A stretch of DNA of 64,000 nt from NCBI RefSeq assembly GCF_014204815.1, contig NZ_JACHMC010000001.1, forward strand, positions 620,001-684,000. Direction: 5' to 3'. Under the pieces are notes generated by a model. The model was not told where the DNA came from. It did not search any database and was given only the letters and a program-made list of their open reading frames with translations. Origin of the DNA: Micrococcus flavus. GTDB taxonomy: Bacteria; Actinomycetota; Actinomycetes; Actinomycetales; Micrococcaceae. The translations under genes and the position numbers were made by a program. Positions 32,162 through 40,595 of this stretch are shown piece by piece. Position 1 is the stretch's first letter; each line of letters starts with the position of its first letter.

Positions 32162-32997
32162 AGCGCCGCGCGCCGCTCCGCCGTGGGGGCGGCGACCCCC
32201 TCGACCTATCCACCGCCATCGTGGTGGTGACCGGCGCGAGTTCCGGCATCGGCGCGGCCTTCGCCCGGGCCCTGGCCGCCCGCGGTGCCGACCTGGTGCT
32301 CGTGGCCCGCCGCGCCGACCGCTTGGGGGCCCTGGCCGCGGACCTGCGGGCCGCCCACGGGGTCGCCGTCACCCCCGTGGCCCGGGACCTCGCCGCCCCC
32401 GACGCCGGCCGCGCCCTCCACACCGACCTCGCCGCCCGCGGTCTGCGTGTGACGGGCCTCGTGAACAACGCCGGGTTCGGCGCGTCCGGGCTGTTCACGG
32501 AGCAGCATCCGGACCGGCTGCAGGCGATGATCGCTCTGGACGTGGCCGCCGTCGTCGACCTCAGCCACGCCTTCCTGCCGGACCTGACCGCCGCGTCCGG
32601 CGGGTTCCTGGTGAACGTGGCGAGCGTGCTGGCGTACCAGCCCGCCCCGCGCATGGCCGTGTACGCGGCGGCCAAGGCGTTCGTGCTGAGCTTCACGGAG
32701 GCGCTGTGGGAGGAGCACCGGGCGACCGGGCCGCGCGTGCTGTGCGTGTCCCCGTCCAGCACGGACACGGAGTTCTTCGACGTCGCGGATCCGGACGGCA
32801 TCTCCCGACGGCCACGAGCCGCCACGCCCGAGCGCGTGGTGGCCGCAGCGTTTGCGACACTGGAGCGGCGGAACCCGCCGCCGTCGATCGTCACGGACGA
32901 CCGGTTCGTTCCCGTCCTCGCGCGCGCCCTGCCCCGCCGGGCGATGGTGCGCGCCGTGGGAGCGGTGCAGCGCGGGCTCAGCCGTCCGCGCGGCTGA
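32158..32997 (+). CDS. Short-chain dehydrogenase/reductase
   Basis: 279-residue NAD(P)-dependent oxidoreductase. The cofactor motif TGASSGIGAAFARAL, the NNAGFG motif, the catalytic Ser in VNVASVLAY, and YAAAKAF (Tyr and Lys of YxxxK) are all in place, so it should be active. It resembles the DltE/YqjQ-type SDRs. The last 20 bases overlap the end of the convergent methyltransferase gene. Coupled to the kinase-like gene upstream. Confidence 0.85.
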   Translation: MKRRAPLRRGGGDPLDLSTAIVVVTGASSGIGAAFARALAARGADLVLVARRADRLGALAADLRAAHGVAVTPVARDLAAPDAGRALHTDLAARGLRVTGLVNNAGFGASGLFTEQHPDRLQAMIALDVAAVVDLSHAFLPDLTAASGGFLVNVASVLAYQPAPRMAVYAAAKAFVLSFTEALWEEHRATGPRVLCVSPSSTDTEFFDVADPDGISRRPRAATPERVVAAAFATLERRNPPPSIVTDDRFVPVLARALPRRAMVRAVGAVQRGLSRPRG

Positions 32998-33625
32998 GCA
33001 GCGCCACCAGGAAGTCCTCCGCCGGCGGGTGCAGCTGCCACGTGGAGAACCGGGCGTCCACGCGCCATCCGGTGGCCTCGGCGTCGGCGGCGAAGTCCTC
33101 GAACGGGTAGCCGCGGCCGGCGCCGAAGCCGGTGACCAGCCGACCGCCCGGGGCCAGGTGCGCCCGCATCCGCTCCAGGGCCGGTCGGCGCTCGGCCTCC
33201 GCGAGGAACGTGGGGACGTTGCCCGCGCACACGATCAGATCGAACGCCTCGGGGGTGCCGTCCTGGTCGGCGAGGGTGAACTCGGCCAGGTTCCCCACCT
33301 CCCAGCGCTGGGCCGGGAACCGCTCGCGCGCCACCGAGATCAGGTGCGGGTCCAGGTCCACGCCTGCCACCGAGTGGCCCAGCGCGGCCAGCCGGCCGCC
33401 GACCCGGCCGGTGCCGCAGCCGGCGTCCAGGATGCGGGCGCCGCGCTCGGCGAGGGCGTCCACCAGGCGGGCCTCGCCGTCGAGATCCCGGCCCATCTCC
33501 TCGAATCGATCCCACCGCTGCGCGTACCGGCGGGGGTGCTCCGGGTCCGCCCGGACCGCGGCGAGCCACACGTTCTCCTGCGGGGCGGGGACGGCGTCGG
33601 GCGTGGGGGCGGTGTGCGGGGTCAT
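32978..33625 (-). CDS. Class I SAM-dependent methyltransferase
   Basis: 215-residue methyltransferase. Motif I is ILDAGCGTGRVGGRLAALGH, the acidic motif II is VAGVDLDPHLI, and FDLIVCAGNVPTF and LAPGGRLVTGFGAG are motifs IV-V. The family transfers a methyl group from SAM to small molecules or proteins; substrate unknown. ATG 33625 lies 7 bases after CATACT on the minus strand. Divergent from the AlkB gene, 54 bases apart. Confidence 0.8.
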   Translation of the reverse strand: MTPHTAPTPDAVPAPQENVWLAAVRADPEHPRRYAQRWDRFEEMGRDLDGEARLVDALAERGARILDAGCGTGRVGGRLAALGHSVAGVDLDPHLISVARERFPAQRWEVGNLAEFTLADQDGTPEAFDLIVCAGNVPTFLAEAERRPALERMRAHLAPGGRLVTGFGAGRGYPFEDFAADAEATGWRVDARFSTWQLHPPAEDFLVALLSRADG

Positions 33626-33632
33626 GCCAGTC

Positions 33633-33638
33633 AGTATG
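33633..33638 (-). promoter_or_regulatory. Leaderless-type -10 (CATACT) of the methyltransferase gene
   Basis: CATACT on the minus strand, 7 bases before ATG 33625. Confidence 0.4.
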
Positions 33639-33665
33639 CGGGACGGCCCCGGCCGCCCGCCCCGC

Positions 33666-33671
33666 TACCGT
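33666..33671 (+). promoter_or_regulatory. Leaderless-type -10 (TACCGT) of the alkB-like gene
   Basis: TACCGT ends 8 bases before ATG 33680. Confidence 0.45.
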
Positions 33672-33679
33672 GGACGCCC

Positions 33680-34351
33680 ATGGAGCCCCTCTTCGGCGAC
33701 GACGTCCTGGCCCGCCCCGCCGTGGCCCTGCCCGACGGCGCCCACCACCTCCCGGGGTTCCTCACCCTGGAGCAGCAGCGGTGGATCGTGGCCCGGTTCC
33801 ACGAGTGGACGGCCGGGCCCGTGCCGCTGCGGGCCGCGCGGATCGGCGCGCACGAGATGAGCGTGCGCACCGTGTGCCTCGGCTGGCACTGGCGTCCCTA
33901 CGCCTACTCCCGCGAGGCCGTGGACGTGAACGGCAACCGCGTCCTCGACGTGCCCGACTGGATGGTCCGCCTCGGCCGGTCCGCGCTCGCGGCGGCCACG
34001 GGGGACGAGGCGGCCACCGCGGCGTACACCCCGGACACCGCCCTGGTGAACCTCTACGAGGGCGACGCGCGGATGGGCATGCACCAGGACAAGGACGAGG
34101 TGTCCCGCACGCCCGTGGTGTCCCTGTCCATCGGGGACACGTGCCGCTTCCGGCTGGGGAACACCCGTACCCGCACGCGGCCCTGGCAGGACGTCGACCT
34201 GGCCTCGGGGGACCTGTTCGTCTTCGGCGGCCCCTCCCGCCTCGCGTATCACGGGGTGCCGAAGGTCTACCCGGGGACCGCGCCGGAAGGCTGCGGGCTG
34301 GCCTCCGGGCGGATCAACATCACCCTGCGGGAGACCGGCTTGGAGGGGTGA
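33680..34351 (+). CDS. alkB: AlkB-family alpha-ketoglutarate-dependent dioxygenase
   Basis: 223-residue Fe(II)/2-oxoglutarate dioxygenase that reverses alkylation damage (1-methyladenine, 3-methylcytosine) in DNA or RNA. Iron ligands His and Asp lie in MGMHQDKDEVS and the distal His in LAYHGVPKVY; the 2-oxoglutarate-binding RxNxTxR is RINITLR near the C terminus. Length fits E. coli AlkB (216). Leaderless start at 33680. Confidence 0.9.
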   Translation: MEPLFGDDVLARPAVALPDGAHHLPGFLTLEQQRWIVARFHEWTAGPVPLRAARIGAHEMSVRTVCLGWHWRPYAYSREAVDVNGNRVLDVPDWMVRLGRSALAAATGDEAATAAYTPDTALVNLYEGDARMGMHQDKDEVSRTPVVSLSIGDTCRFRLGNTRTRTRPWQDVDLASGDLFVFGGPSRLAYHGVPKVYPGTAPEGCGLASGRINITLRETGLEG

Positions 34352-34394
34352 GCTGCTTGTTCAGAAGGACACGGTCGGCGGTCGCGGCCCGTCA

Positions 34395-34400
34395 TACGCT
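34395..34400 (+). promoter_or_regulatory. Leaderless-type -10 (TACGCT)
   Basis: TACGCT ends 6 bases before ATG 34407 and decides that start over the in-frame GTG at 34401. Confidence 0.5.
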
Positions 34401-34406
34401 GTGAGC

Positions 34407-35690
34407 ATGACCACAGACAAGTCTGACCTTCAGGTGTTCCAGTCCGATGATGGACTGTTGGTGTGGGGACCTTCGGCCTCGATGGCGTTGTTCGACTCCA
34501 AGGCCGCGCGAACCGCGCGGCCTGTCCCACGTGACCTGCTGGGAAAAATGACTCTTGCAGCCGGTGTCATTGGTCTGGCACTCACAAGCGACGAGTACCG
34601 GGGCATCTACTTCCGACCCGACGATGAATCACTGGCATTCGCGCGCGAGCACGGAATCGACCTGAGGAACGTCACCAGTGGAGTCATGCGGGCCAAGGAC
34701 ATCGCCGGCGGCAAAGGCGGGGAGATTGCCAAGCATGTGGGCTTTGTCGCCGTTCCCCCCGATCCGACCCTCATGGTGCTGAGCGCCGTCCTGACAACGC
34801 AGATGTCGATCGTGGACCAGCTGGAGAAGATCCAGGACTACCTCAAAGAGATGGACCACAAGCTCGACCGCCTGATGAGGCAGCGGAAGCTCGAGGTCAC
34901 AGGACTGCTCGGCGGGGTGGTCTTGGCCATCGACGAGGCAGAGACGGTCCAGTCCGCTACCGGGCACGTGTCCGAGGTCACGTGGTCCAAGGTGCAGGCC
35001 AACTCACTGGTGCTCCAGCAGATCCAGGCCGAGGCAGTCGCCCAGCTCGCTGCGATGGCGGACGAGATCATCGCGTGCAAGGACGACGTGGATGAGCTGG
35101 CTAAGGTTGTCCGCCGCGAGACGGAGGGCGTTCAGTTCTGGCTGGGTGTTCTGGCGCGAGCGGTTGCCACCCAGGACCGTCAACATCTTCTCGAACTGGC
35201 GCGTGTGGAGGGGCAGCACCCGGACCAACTGGAGGCACATAGACGTGGCCTCGTGGCGGCCCGGTCCCACCGCCTCGGCCGCATCACGGACGCGCTCCGA
35301 CGCATTAACGAATCACTCGTCGGGGCCGGCACACTCACCAACTTCGGCTACGTTGCGAATCCGTTGTCCTCACGTGCTGTCACCCGTGGGTCTGAAGAGA
35401 TCACCGGTCATGTCCTGACCTTCGCCGCCCATGCTGACGTCAATCTCGACGATCTGGGCCAGGTGGAGGGGAAGGCATGGCTGAGCGCGGTTCGCGGTCT
35501 CGCCGGGGATGTGAAGTCGGGCGTAGACGACACCGCATCGACCGCAGCCCGGCGTGTCGGACAGTTCAGCCGAGTCATCAAGACCGCAGGCGAGGAGCGT
35601 GCCCTGGCCCGCGCCGAGCGCATCCGCGCCCGCCGGGCCGCTGGTGCCGCCGTCGAGGATGCATCCGCCGATACGGATACGGAGGCCTGA
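34407..35690 (+). CDS. Unrecognised 427-residue protein with two hydrophobic segments and coiled coil
   Basis: I do not recognise a family. The N-terminal 45 residues are polar; a first hydrophobic stretch is KMTLAAGVIGLALTSDEYRG (about 48-67). After GGKGGEIAKHVGFVAVPPDP comes a second (LMVLSAVLTTQMSIVDQL, about 120-137) running straight into a coiled-coil-like segment (EKIQDYLKEMDHKLDRLMRQ). The rest is mainly helical, ending in an Arg/Ala-rich tail (ERALARAERIRARRAAGAAV). Base composition is clearly lower in GC than both neighbours and codon use is less biased, suggesting recent transfer. It is a single gene with its own promoter. The layout recalls membrane-associated effector or pore-type proteins, but this is only a guess. 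Confidence 0.7.
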   Translation: MTTDKSDLQVFQSDDGLLVWGPSASMALFDSKAARTARPVPRDLLGKMTLAAGVIGLALTSDEYRGIYFRPDDESLAFAREHGIDLRNVTSGVMRAKDIAGGKGGEIAKHVGFVAVPPDPTLMVLSAVLTTQMSIVDQLEKIQDYLKEMDHKLDRLMRQRKLEVTGLLGGVVLAIDEAETVQSATGHVSEVTWSKVQANSLVLQQIQAEAVAQLAAMADEIIACKDDVDELAKVVRRETEGVQFWLGVLARAVATQDRQHLLELARVEGQHPDQLEAHRRGLVAARSHRLGRITDALRRINESLVGAGTLTNFGYVANPLSSRAVTRGSEEITGHVLTFAAHADVNLDDLGQVEGKAWLSAVRGLAGDVKSGVDDTASTAARRVGQFSRVIKTAGEERALARAERIRARRAAGAAVEDASADTDTEA

Positions 35691-35746
35691 TCCGGCGCTG
35701 AGGTGCGGGGCGGGCTCACCGCCGGCCCCACACCCCGCCCTCCGTC

Positions 35747-36103
35747 TCAGCCCTCCCCGCGCGCGATCCGCACCGCGGACCGGATCATGGGGATCTGCAG
35801 CGGCAGCCGCCCGTAGGCGATGGCCTGCTTCGCCGCCGGGCGGTGCCGCCACCGCCACGCCATCCACATGTTGCCGGGCCACACGCCCACGAACAGGGCG
35901 GCGGCCGCGGCGCCTCCGGCCTGCCGCGTGGCCGGTGCCGCCAGCAGACCGGCCACGGCGAGTTCGGCCACCCCGGATCCGTACGTCCACGCACGGGCCG
36001 AGCCGGGCAGCGCCGGGGGGATGAGCTGGTCGAAGGGCTCGGGTCGCACGAAGTGCAGGACACCCATGCCGCCGAGGGCGGCGGCCATCACCGGGGCCTT
36101 CAC
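35747..36103 (-). CDS. DoxX-family membrane protein coupled to the ThDP enzyme
   Basis: 118-residue protein with four hydrophobic helices: MAAALGGMGVLHFVRP, SGVAELAVAGLLAAP, AAAALFVGVWPGN and a weaker C-terminal segment. The VWPGNMWMAWRWRHRP block parallels IYPGNIGQYAERKDG of the ohr-linked DoxX protein at 17652. GTG 36103 overlaps the stop of the upstream gene (GTGA), so it is translationally coupled. Likely a small membrane redox accessory; function unproven. Confidence 0.7.
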   Translation of the reverse strand: MKAPVMAAALGGMGVLHFVRPEPFDQLIPPALPGSARAWTYGSGVAELAVAGLLAAPATRQAGGAAAAALFVGVWPGNMWMAWRWRHRPAAKQAIAYGRLPLQIPMIRSAVRIARGEG

Positions 36104-37812
36104 GCGGCACCGCCCTCGGTGGAGGGGACCTCGATCGGCGGGACCATCATGGCGGGCCTGGGCCGCAGCGCCGGGACGTCCACCTCGATCATGGACGGCC
36201 CGCCCCGCTTGAGCGCCTTCTTCAGGGCCTTGTCGAAGCCCGTGGGACCGTCCACCTTCGTGTGGCGCAGGCCCACGGACTCGGCCAGCAGCGAGAAGTC
36301 CGGGGTCAGCAGGTCCACGGCCCGCTTCTTCGCCTTCCGCGCCTTCTGGATGTTGCGCAGCACGCCGTAGCCGCCGTCGTTGAACACCACCAGGACCACG
36401 TCCGGGGCTTCGGCCGCCAGCACGGCGAGCTCGCCCTGATGGACGGCCAGGCCGCCGTCGCCCACGATCGCCAGCACCGGGTCCTCGGGGCGTCCGACGC
36501 CGGCCCCGATCGCCATGGCCAGGCCCTGGCCGATGCCGCCGCCGGCGGCGAAGACGTTGTCCCGCGCGTCGTACACCTCGAGGAGCCGGTTGCCCCACGA
36601 GCTGCCGGGCACGGTGACGTCCCGGACGATGACGGCACGGCGGGGCAGGCGCCGGCGCATGGCGTCGCAGATCCCCGCGTAGGCGCCGATGTCCTTCCGG
36701 TGCGCCGCGCGCGCGGCGTGGGCGGCCCGGCGCACCCGCGTCGCCCAGCCGTCCTCGGTGGCGGTCTCCCCGAGCTCCTCCGTGAGGCCGGCGACGGCAG
36801 AGCGCGCGTCCGCCTGGAGGCCCACCGTGACGGGGAAGTTCTTGCCGATCACCTCGGCGTCCAGGTCGATCTGCACGTGCCGCTCCGGCAGCGGGAGGGC
36901 GAAGTTCTGCGTCTCGTTGCCGCGCAGGTGGGAGCCGATGGTCAGGAGGCAGTCCGCCTCCTCGTACAGAGGGAGCACCGCCTCGTCCGCGGGGAAGTTG
37001 CCGATCAGCAGGGGGTGGTCCTCCGGGACCGTGCCCCGGCCGTTGGTGCCCGTGAGCACGCCGGCGCCCCACGCCTCGGCGAGGGCCACCACGTCCGCTC
37101 CGGCCTGGCGAGCGCCGCCGCCGGCCCAGATGAGGGGACGGCGGGCCTCGCGCAGCGCCGCCGCGGCCCGCTCGATGTCCCGGCGGGCGCCCGTGCGCAG
37201 CGTCTCGGTCCGCTCGGTCGCCCTGTCCTGGTCGTCCGGCTTCGCCAGGTACTGCAGGTCGATGGGCCAGTCCACGCTCACCGGTCCGGAGGGGGCGGTG
37301 GCGGCCCGCTGCACGGCCTCGGTGAGCACGGCGCGGGCCTGGCGAGGGGTCTCCACCCGCAGGGCGTGGGCGCTGACGGCCTCGAGCATCTGCATCTGGC
37401 GCGGGACCTCGTGGTAGGCGCCCTTGCCCTCGCCGATCAGGTCCGCATTGATGTTGCCGGTGATGTGCAGGACCCGGCTGGAGGCGGCCATCGCCTCGAG
37501 CATGGAGCCGGCCGCGTTGCCCGCCCCCGTGCCCGTGGAGGTCAGCGCGACGCCGACCCCGCCCGTGGCGCGCGCGTAGCCGTCCGCGGCGTTGATCGCG
37601 GCGGCCTCGTGGCGCACGGGCACGAACCGCAGCTCGCGGTCCACGGCCTCCACCAGCGGGAGGTTGTGGATGCTGATCACGCCGAACGCCACGTCCACGC
37701 CGGCGTCCCGCATCACCTCCACGAGGACGTCGCCGCCGGTGCGCTCGTCCGGGACGAGGTCGCTCGTCGGGATCTCGTGGGCTTCGGTGCTGACATGGGA
37801 CTTCTTCGCCAT
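36100..37812 (-). CDS. Thiamine-diphosphate-dependent enzyme (acetolactate synthase/benzoylformate decarboxylase-like)
   Basis: 570-residue three-domain ThDP enzyme. The N-terminal Pyr domain has the cofactor-activating Glu in FVPVRHEAAAINAADGYARA, the central domain GPVSVDWPIDLQYLA and HVQIDLDAEVIG, and the C-terminal PP domain the metal/diphosphate motif AIVGDGGLAVHQ with VVFNDGGYGVLRN. Such enzymes decarboxylate 2-keto acids or join two of them. No small regulatory subunit is adjacent, so it is not a standard IlvB. ATG 37812 is preferred to 37815 for spacing from GAGAGGA. The DoxX gene follows with overlap. Confidence 0.8.
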   Translation of the reverse strand: MAKKSHVSTEAHEIPTSDLVPDERTGGDVLVEVMRDAGVDVAFGVISIHNLPLVEAVDRELRFVPVRHEAAAINAADGYARATGGVGVALTSTGTGAGNAAGSMLEAMAASSRVLHITGNINADLIGEGKGAYHEVPRQMQMLEAVSAHALRVETPRQARAVLTEAVQRAATAPSGPVSVDWPIDLQYLAKPDDQDRATERTETLRTGARRDIERAAAALREARRPLIWAGGGARQAGADVVALAEAWGAGVLTGTNGRGTVPEDHPLLIGNFPADEAVLPLYEEADCLLTIGSHLRGNETQNFALPLPERHVQIDLDAEVIGKNFPVTVGLQADARSAVAGLTEELGETATEDGWATRVRRAAHAARAAHRKDIGAYAGICDAMRRRLPRRAVIVRDVTVPGSSWGNRLLEVYDARDNVFAAGGGIGQGLAMAIGAGVGRPEDPVLAIVGDGGLAVHQGELAVLAAEAPDVVLVVFNDGGYGVLRNIQKARKAKKRAVDLLTPDFSLLAESVGLRHTKVDGPTGFDKALKKALKRGGPSMIEVDVPALRPRPAMMVPPIEVPSTEGGAA

Positions 37813-37894
37813 CATGGTCCTCTCGTTCCCGTGCGCCCGGATGCGGGCGGCGGCGCTGCCAGCCTAGGTTCACGGCCTCGGCCGGGTCGACGGG

Positions 37895-39166
37895 TCAGCC
37901 CCGTGCCCCCAGATCCTCCGCGACCGCGTCGGCCACGCGCGCGCCGGAGACCACGGCGCCCTGGATGGACGCGGTGTCCCGGTGGTCGCCGGCGGCGTAG
38001 ACGCCCGGGGCCACCCCGGCGGGCCGGCGCAGCTGCAGGGGGACGGACTGCACGGGCAGGGCGTGGGCGACGTCGTCGCGCGCCAGCAGGTCCCACCCGG
38101 CGGCGTCCACACCCCAGATGCGGGCCGCGTGCAGGCGGGCGGCCTCATCCGTGACGCGGGCGGCGGCCGGGTCCAGCAGGGCCGTGGCCTGCACCAGCGG
38201 GGTCCCGTCCGGGGACAGGCCGGGCGCCACCGCACTCATCACGGCCGTGTGCACCAGCGGGCCGGAGCGGGTGCCGTCCACCGCCAGGAACCGCTCGTCC
38301 GGCGCGTTCGGGGCGCGGAACCACCACGTGGTCAGGCCGCGCGAGGGCACGTCCGCCTGACCCGTGACCGGGGCGAACGCCTCGGGTCCCACGGCCACCA
38401 CGGCGGCCCGCGCGGTGAGCGCGCGCCCGTCCGCGGTGGCCACGCGGACGCCCGTGCCCTCCGGCGTCACCCGGTCCACGGCGACGCCGAGCTCCACCCG
38501 GGCGCCCGCGGCGCCGGCGCGGGCCGCCAGCTGGTCCGGCAGGGCCCGCACGCCGCGGGCGGGCACCCCCGGGGTGCCCAGGAGGAACATGCGCACCAGC
38601 AGCTGGACGAAGCGGTGCGAGGTGGTCAGGTGCGGGTCCGCGAGCACGCCCTGCAGGAACGGCTCGAGCACCGCCCGGCGCAGCGGCCCGGTCACGCCGG
38701 CCGCGTCCCACGCGGCGGTGAGCGGCGCGTCGTCGCCGTGCTTCGTCCGCCCCGGGGCGACGAGGGCGGGCCCCGCCCACCGCGCCAGTCCCGCGAGGGT
38801 CCGGGGCTCGAGAAGGCCGGTGCCGCGCGTCGTGCGCAGCATGCGGGCCACGGCGGCGGGCTCGCGCCGCGGATCGGCGAGCAGGGCCAGCCCGTCCGTG
38901 CCCCGCACGAGCACGCCAGCCCGGAACTGCTGGAGGTCAAGTGCCGCGAGGTCCGCGTGCTTCGGCAGGTCCGGGTAGGCGGGGTTGATCAGCTGGAAGC
39001 CCCGGTCCAGGACGAACCCGTCCACCGTCCGGGTGCGCTGCCGCCCGCCGACCTCGGCCTCCCGCTCCAGCACGAGCACGGACAGCCCGCGCTCGGCGAG
39101 GGTGCGGGCGGCCACCAGCCCGGCGAGGCCGGCTCCGACGACGATCACATCCTGATGCTCTGCCAT
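37895..39166 (-). CDS. FAD-dependent amine-oxidase/desaturase-like oxidoreductase
   Basis: 423 residues. The N-terminal dinucleotide-binding motif is VIVVGAGLAGLVAARTLAER with VLEREAEVGGRQRT, the typical start of phytoene-desaturase and amine-oxidase flavoproteins, and the C-terminal FAD motif is GVYAAGDHRDTASIQGAVVS. DRGFQLINPAYPDLP is characteristic of a bacterial and plant chloroplast-type NAD(P)/FAD subgroup of unknown substrate. Start ATG 39166 lies 6 bases after CATACT. Confidence 0.8.
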   Translation of the reverse strand: MAEHQDVIVVGAGLAGLVAARTLAERGLSVLVLEREAEVGGRQRTRTVDGFVLDRGFQLINPAYPDLPKHADLAALDLQQFRAGVLVRGTDGLALLADPRREPAAVARMLRTTRGTGLLEPRTLAGLARWAGPALVAPGRTKHGDDAPLTAAWDAAGVTGPLRRAVLEPFLQGVLADPHLTTSHRFVQLLVRMFLLGTPGVPARGVRALPDQLAARAGAAGARVELGVAVDRVTPEGTGVRVATADGRALTARAAVVAVGPEAFAPVTGQADVPSRGLTTWWFRAPNAPDERFLAVDGTRSGPLVHTAVMSAVAPGLSPDGTPLVQATALLDPAAARVTDEAARLHAARIWGVDAAGWDLLARDDVAHALPVQSVPLQLRRPAGVAPGVYAAGDHRDTASIQGAVVSGARVADAVAEDLGARG

Positions 39167-39172
39167 GCGGCC

Positions 39173-39178
39173 AGTATG
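39173..39178 (-). promoter_or_regulatory. Leaderless-type -10 (CATACT) of the flavin oxidoreductase gene
   Basis: CATACT on the minus strand, 6 bases before ATG 39166. Confidence 0.4.
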
Positions 39179-39198
39179 CCGGGGTCCTCCCCCGGCCG

Positions 39199-39717
39199 TC
39201 AGAGGCCGAGCGCCTCGCCGGGGGCCAGACGCACCGGTCCGCGCGCCGTGGCCACGTCCACGGCCTCTCCCTTCTGCGTCACGACGACGACGTCGGCCGC
39301 CGCCAGCTCGCCCGCCACCTCCCGGGCCACGGGCATCAGGTCCCGCCAGTCCTCCCCGCCGACCACGCGAGCCGCGTCCGAGGGGCAGATGGTCGTCCCC
39401 TCGCCGCGGTGGCGCAGCAGGGTGCGCATGGCGGCGGCGAGCCGCTCGCGCCGGCCCTGATCGGTGGGCTCCCACCACGGGTCCCCGCGCTCGCCGAGCG
39501 CCACCTTGGCGTCCTGGACGCGGAACCGGACGCCGTCGCCGCGGCTCTTCACCAGTCGCCGGGCCGTCATGAGCTCCTTGACCAGCTCCGCGTGCAGGGC
39601 CTCGGGGATGTGCGGGTCCGTGGCGCGCCACTTGCGGCCGTTCACGATGATGTGGTGCCCGTCGGGCGTCCTCTCGGGCCCGGGGCGGTCGGCAGTGGGG
39701 GTGTCCTGGTCCGTCAT
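39199..39717 (-). CDS. DUF3253 domain protein
   Basis: 172 residues. The C-terminal region (RERLAAAMRTLLRHRGEGTT, ICPSDAARVVGGEDWRDLMP, VAREVAGELAAADVVVVTQK) is a winged-helix-like DUF3253 domain; the first half (HHIIVNGRKWRATDPHIPEA) matches a family often written NGRRWRATDP. Function unknown, possibly DNA or RNA binding. ATG 39717 overlaps the MscS stop and has GAGGAGA upstream, so it is the last gene of the DUF2254-MscS operon. Confidence 0.75.
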   Translation of the reverse strand: MTDQDTPTADRPGPERTPDGHHIIVNGRKWRATDPHIPEALHAELVKELMTARRLVKSRGDGVRFRVQDAKVALGERGDPWWEPTDQGRRERLAAAMRTLLRHRGEGTTICPSDAARVVGGEDWRDLMPVAREVAGELAAADVVVVTQKGEAVDVATARGPVRLAPGEALGL

Positions 39718-40595
39718 GGGGTCTCCTCGTCGGGGGTGGCAGGGGCGGGGGAGATGCGGCCGGGGTCGGAGGTCCCGGTGAGACGGTCCAGGGCGCGGCG
39801 CAGCTCCGGCCCCGCGTCCACGATCCGCACGTCGTTGCCGGTGCGCACGCCCTGGGTGGTGAACGCCCGCAGCACCGAGGCGATCACGGCGTCCTGGGCC
39901 TCGCGCGTCTCCATCTGGCGCGCCCCGGACCAGAAGCGCAGCTCGAGCTCCACCGTGGTCACGCCCACCGAGGTGAGCAGGGCCTGCGGCGCCGGGTCCG
40001 TGAGCACCGAGGGCAGGGCCGCCATGGTCTCCACGGCCACCGCGCGGGCGCGGTCCAGGTCCGTGGCGTCGTCGAGGTCCAGGGACACGGACGAGCGCAC
40101 CGCGTTGAAGCCGGTCTGCACGGTGACCGCGTTCGAGTGCAGGATCTGGTTGGGCAGCAGCACGAGGCGCCCGTCGAAGGTCTTGATGCCGGTGGCGGAC
40201 AGGCCCATCTCCACCACGGTGCCGGCGTGGTCGGCCACGGCGATCTGGTCGCCCACCCGGAAGCGGTCCCGGGCGAGGATCACCATGCCGGCGAACATGT
40301 TGCCCAGCACCGTCTGGAACGCGATGCCTGCCGCGATCGAGATGACACCGATCCCGCCGAAGACGTCCACGGGCTTGACGCTGGGGAAGACCACCGTGAC
40401 GGCGGCGCCGAGGGCCAGGACGGTGAGGCCCCCCGCCACGAGGGAGCCGAACACGCGGGCGGCGCTGGGGCTGCGGCCGCCCCGCGTCAGCGCCCAGGTC
40501 ACGCCGGAGCCCACGAGGCGCCCCAGGGCATAGCCGAGGACGGCGACGGCCAGGCCGACGCCGACCGCGGTCGGGGTGATCGGGGGCAGGTCCAT
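39714..40595 (-). CDS. MscS-family mechanosensitive ion channel
   Basis: 293-residue small-conductance channel homologue. Three N-terminal membrane segments are followed by the pore helix and beta domain: GGIGVISIAAGIAFQTVLGN, MFAGMVILARDRFRVGDQIA and VVEMGLSATGIKTFDGRLVL with PNQILHSNAV, all classic MscS features. It opens under membrane tension to release solutes on osmotic downshift. ATG 40595 overlaps the stop of the DUF2254 gene, and the DUF3253 gene overlaps its end. Confidence 0.85.
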   Translation of the reverse strand: MDLPPITPTAVGVGLAVAVLGYALGRLVGSGVTWALTRGGRSPSAARVFGSLVAGGLTVLALGAAVTVVFPSVKPVDVFGGIGVISIAAGIAFQTVLGNMFAGMVILARDRFRVGDQIAVADHAGTVVEMGLSATGIKTFDGRLVLLPNQILHSNAVTVQTGFNAVRSSVSLDLDDATDLDRARAVAVETMAALPSVLTDPAPQALLTSVGVTTVELELRFWSGARQMETREAQDAVIASVLRAFTTQGVRTGNDVRIVDAGPELRRALDRLTGTSDPGRISPAPATPDEETP

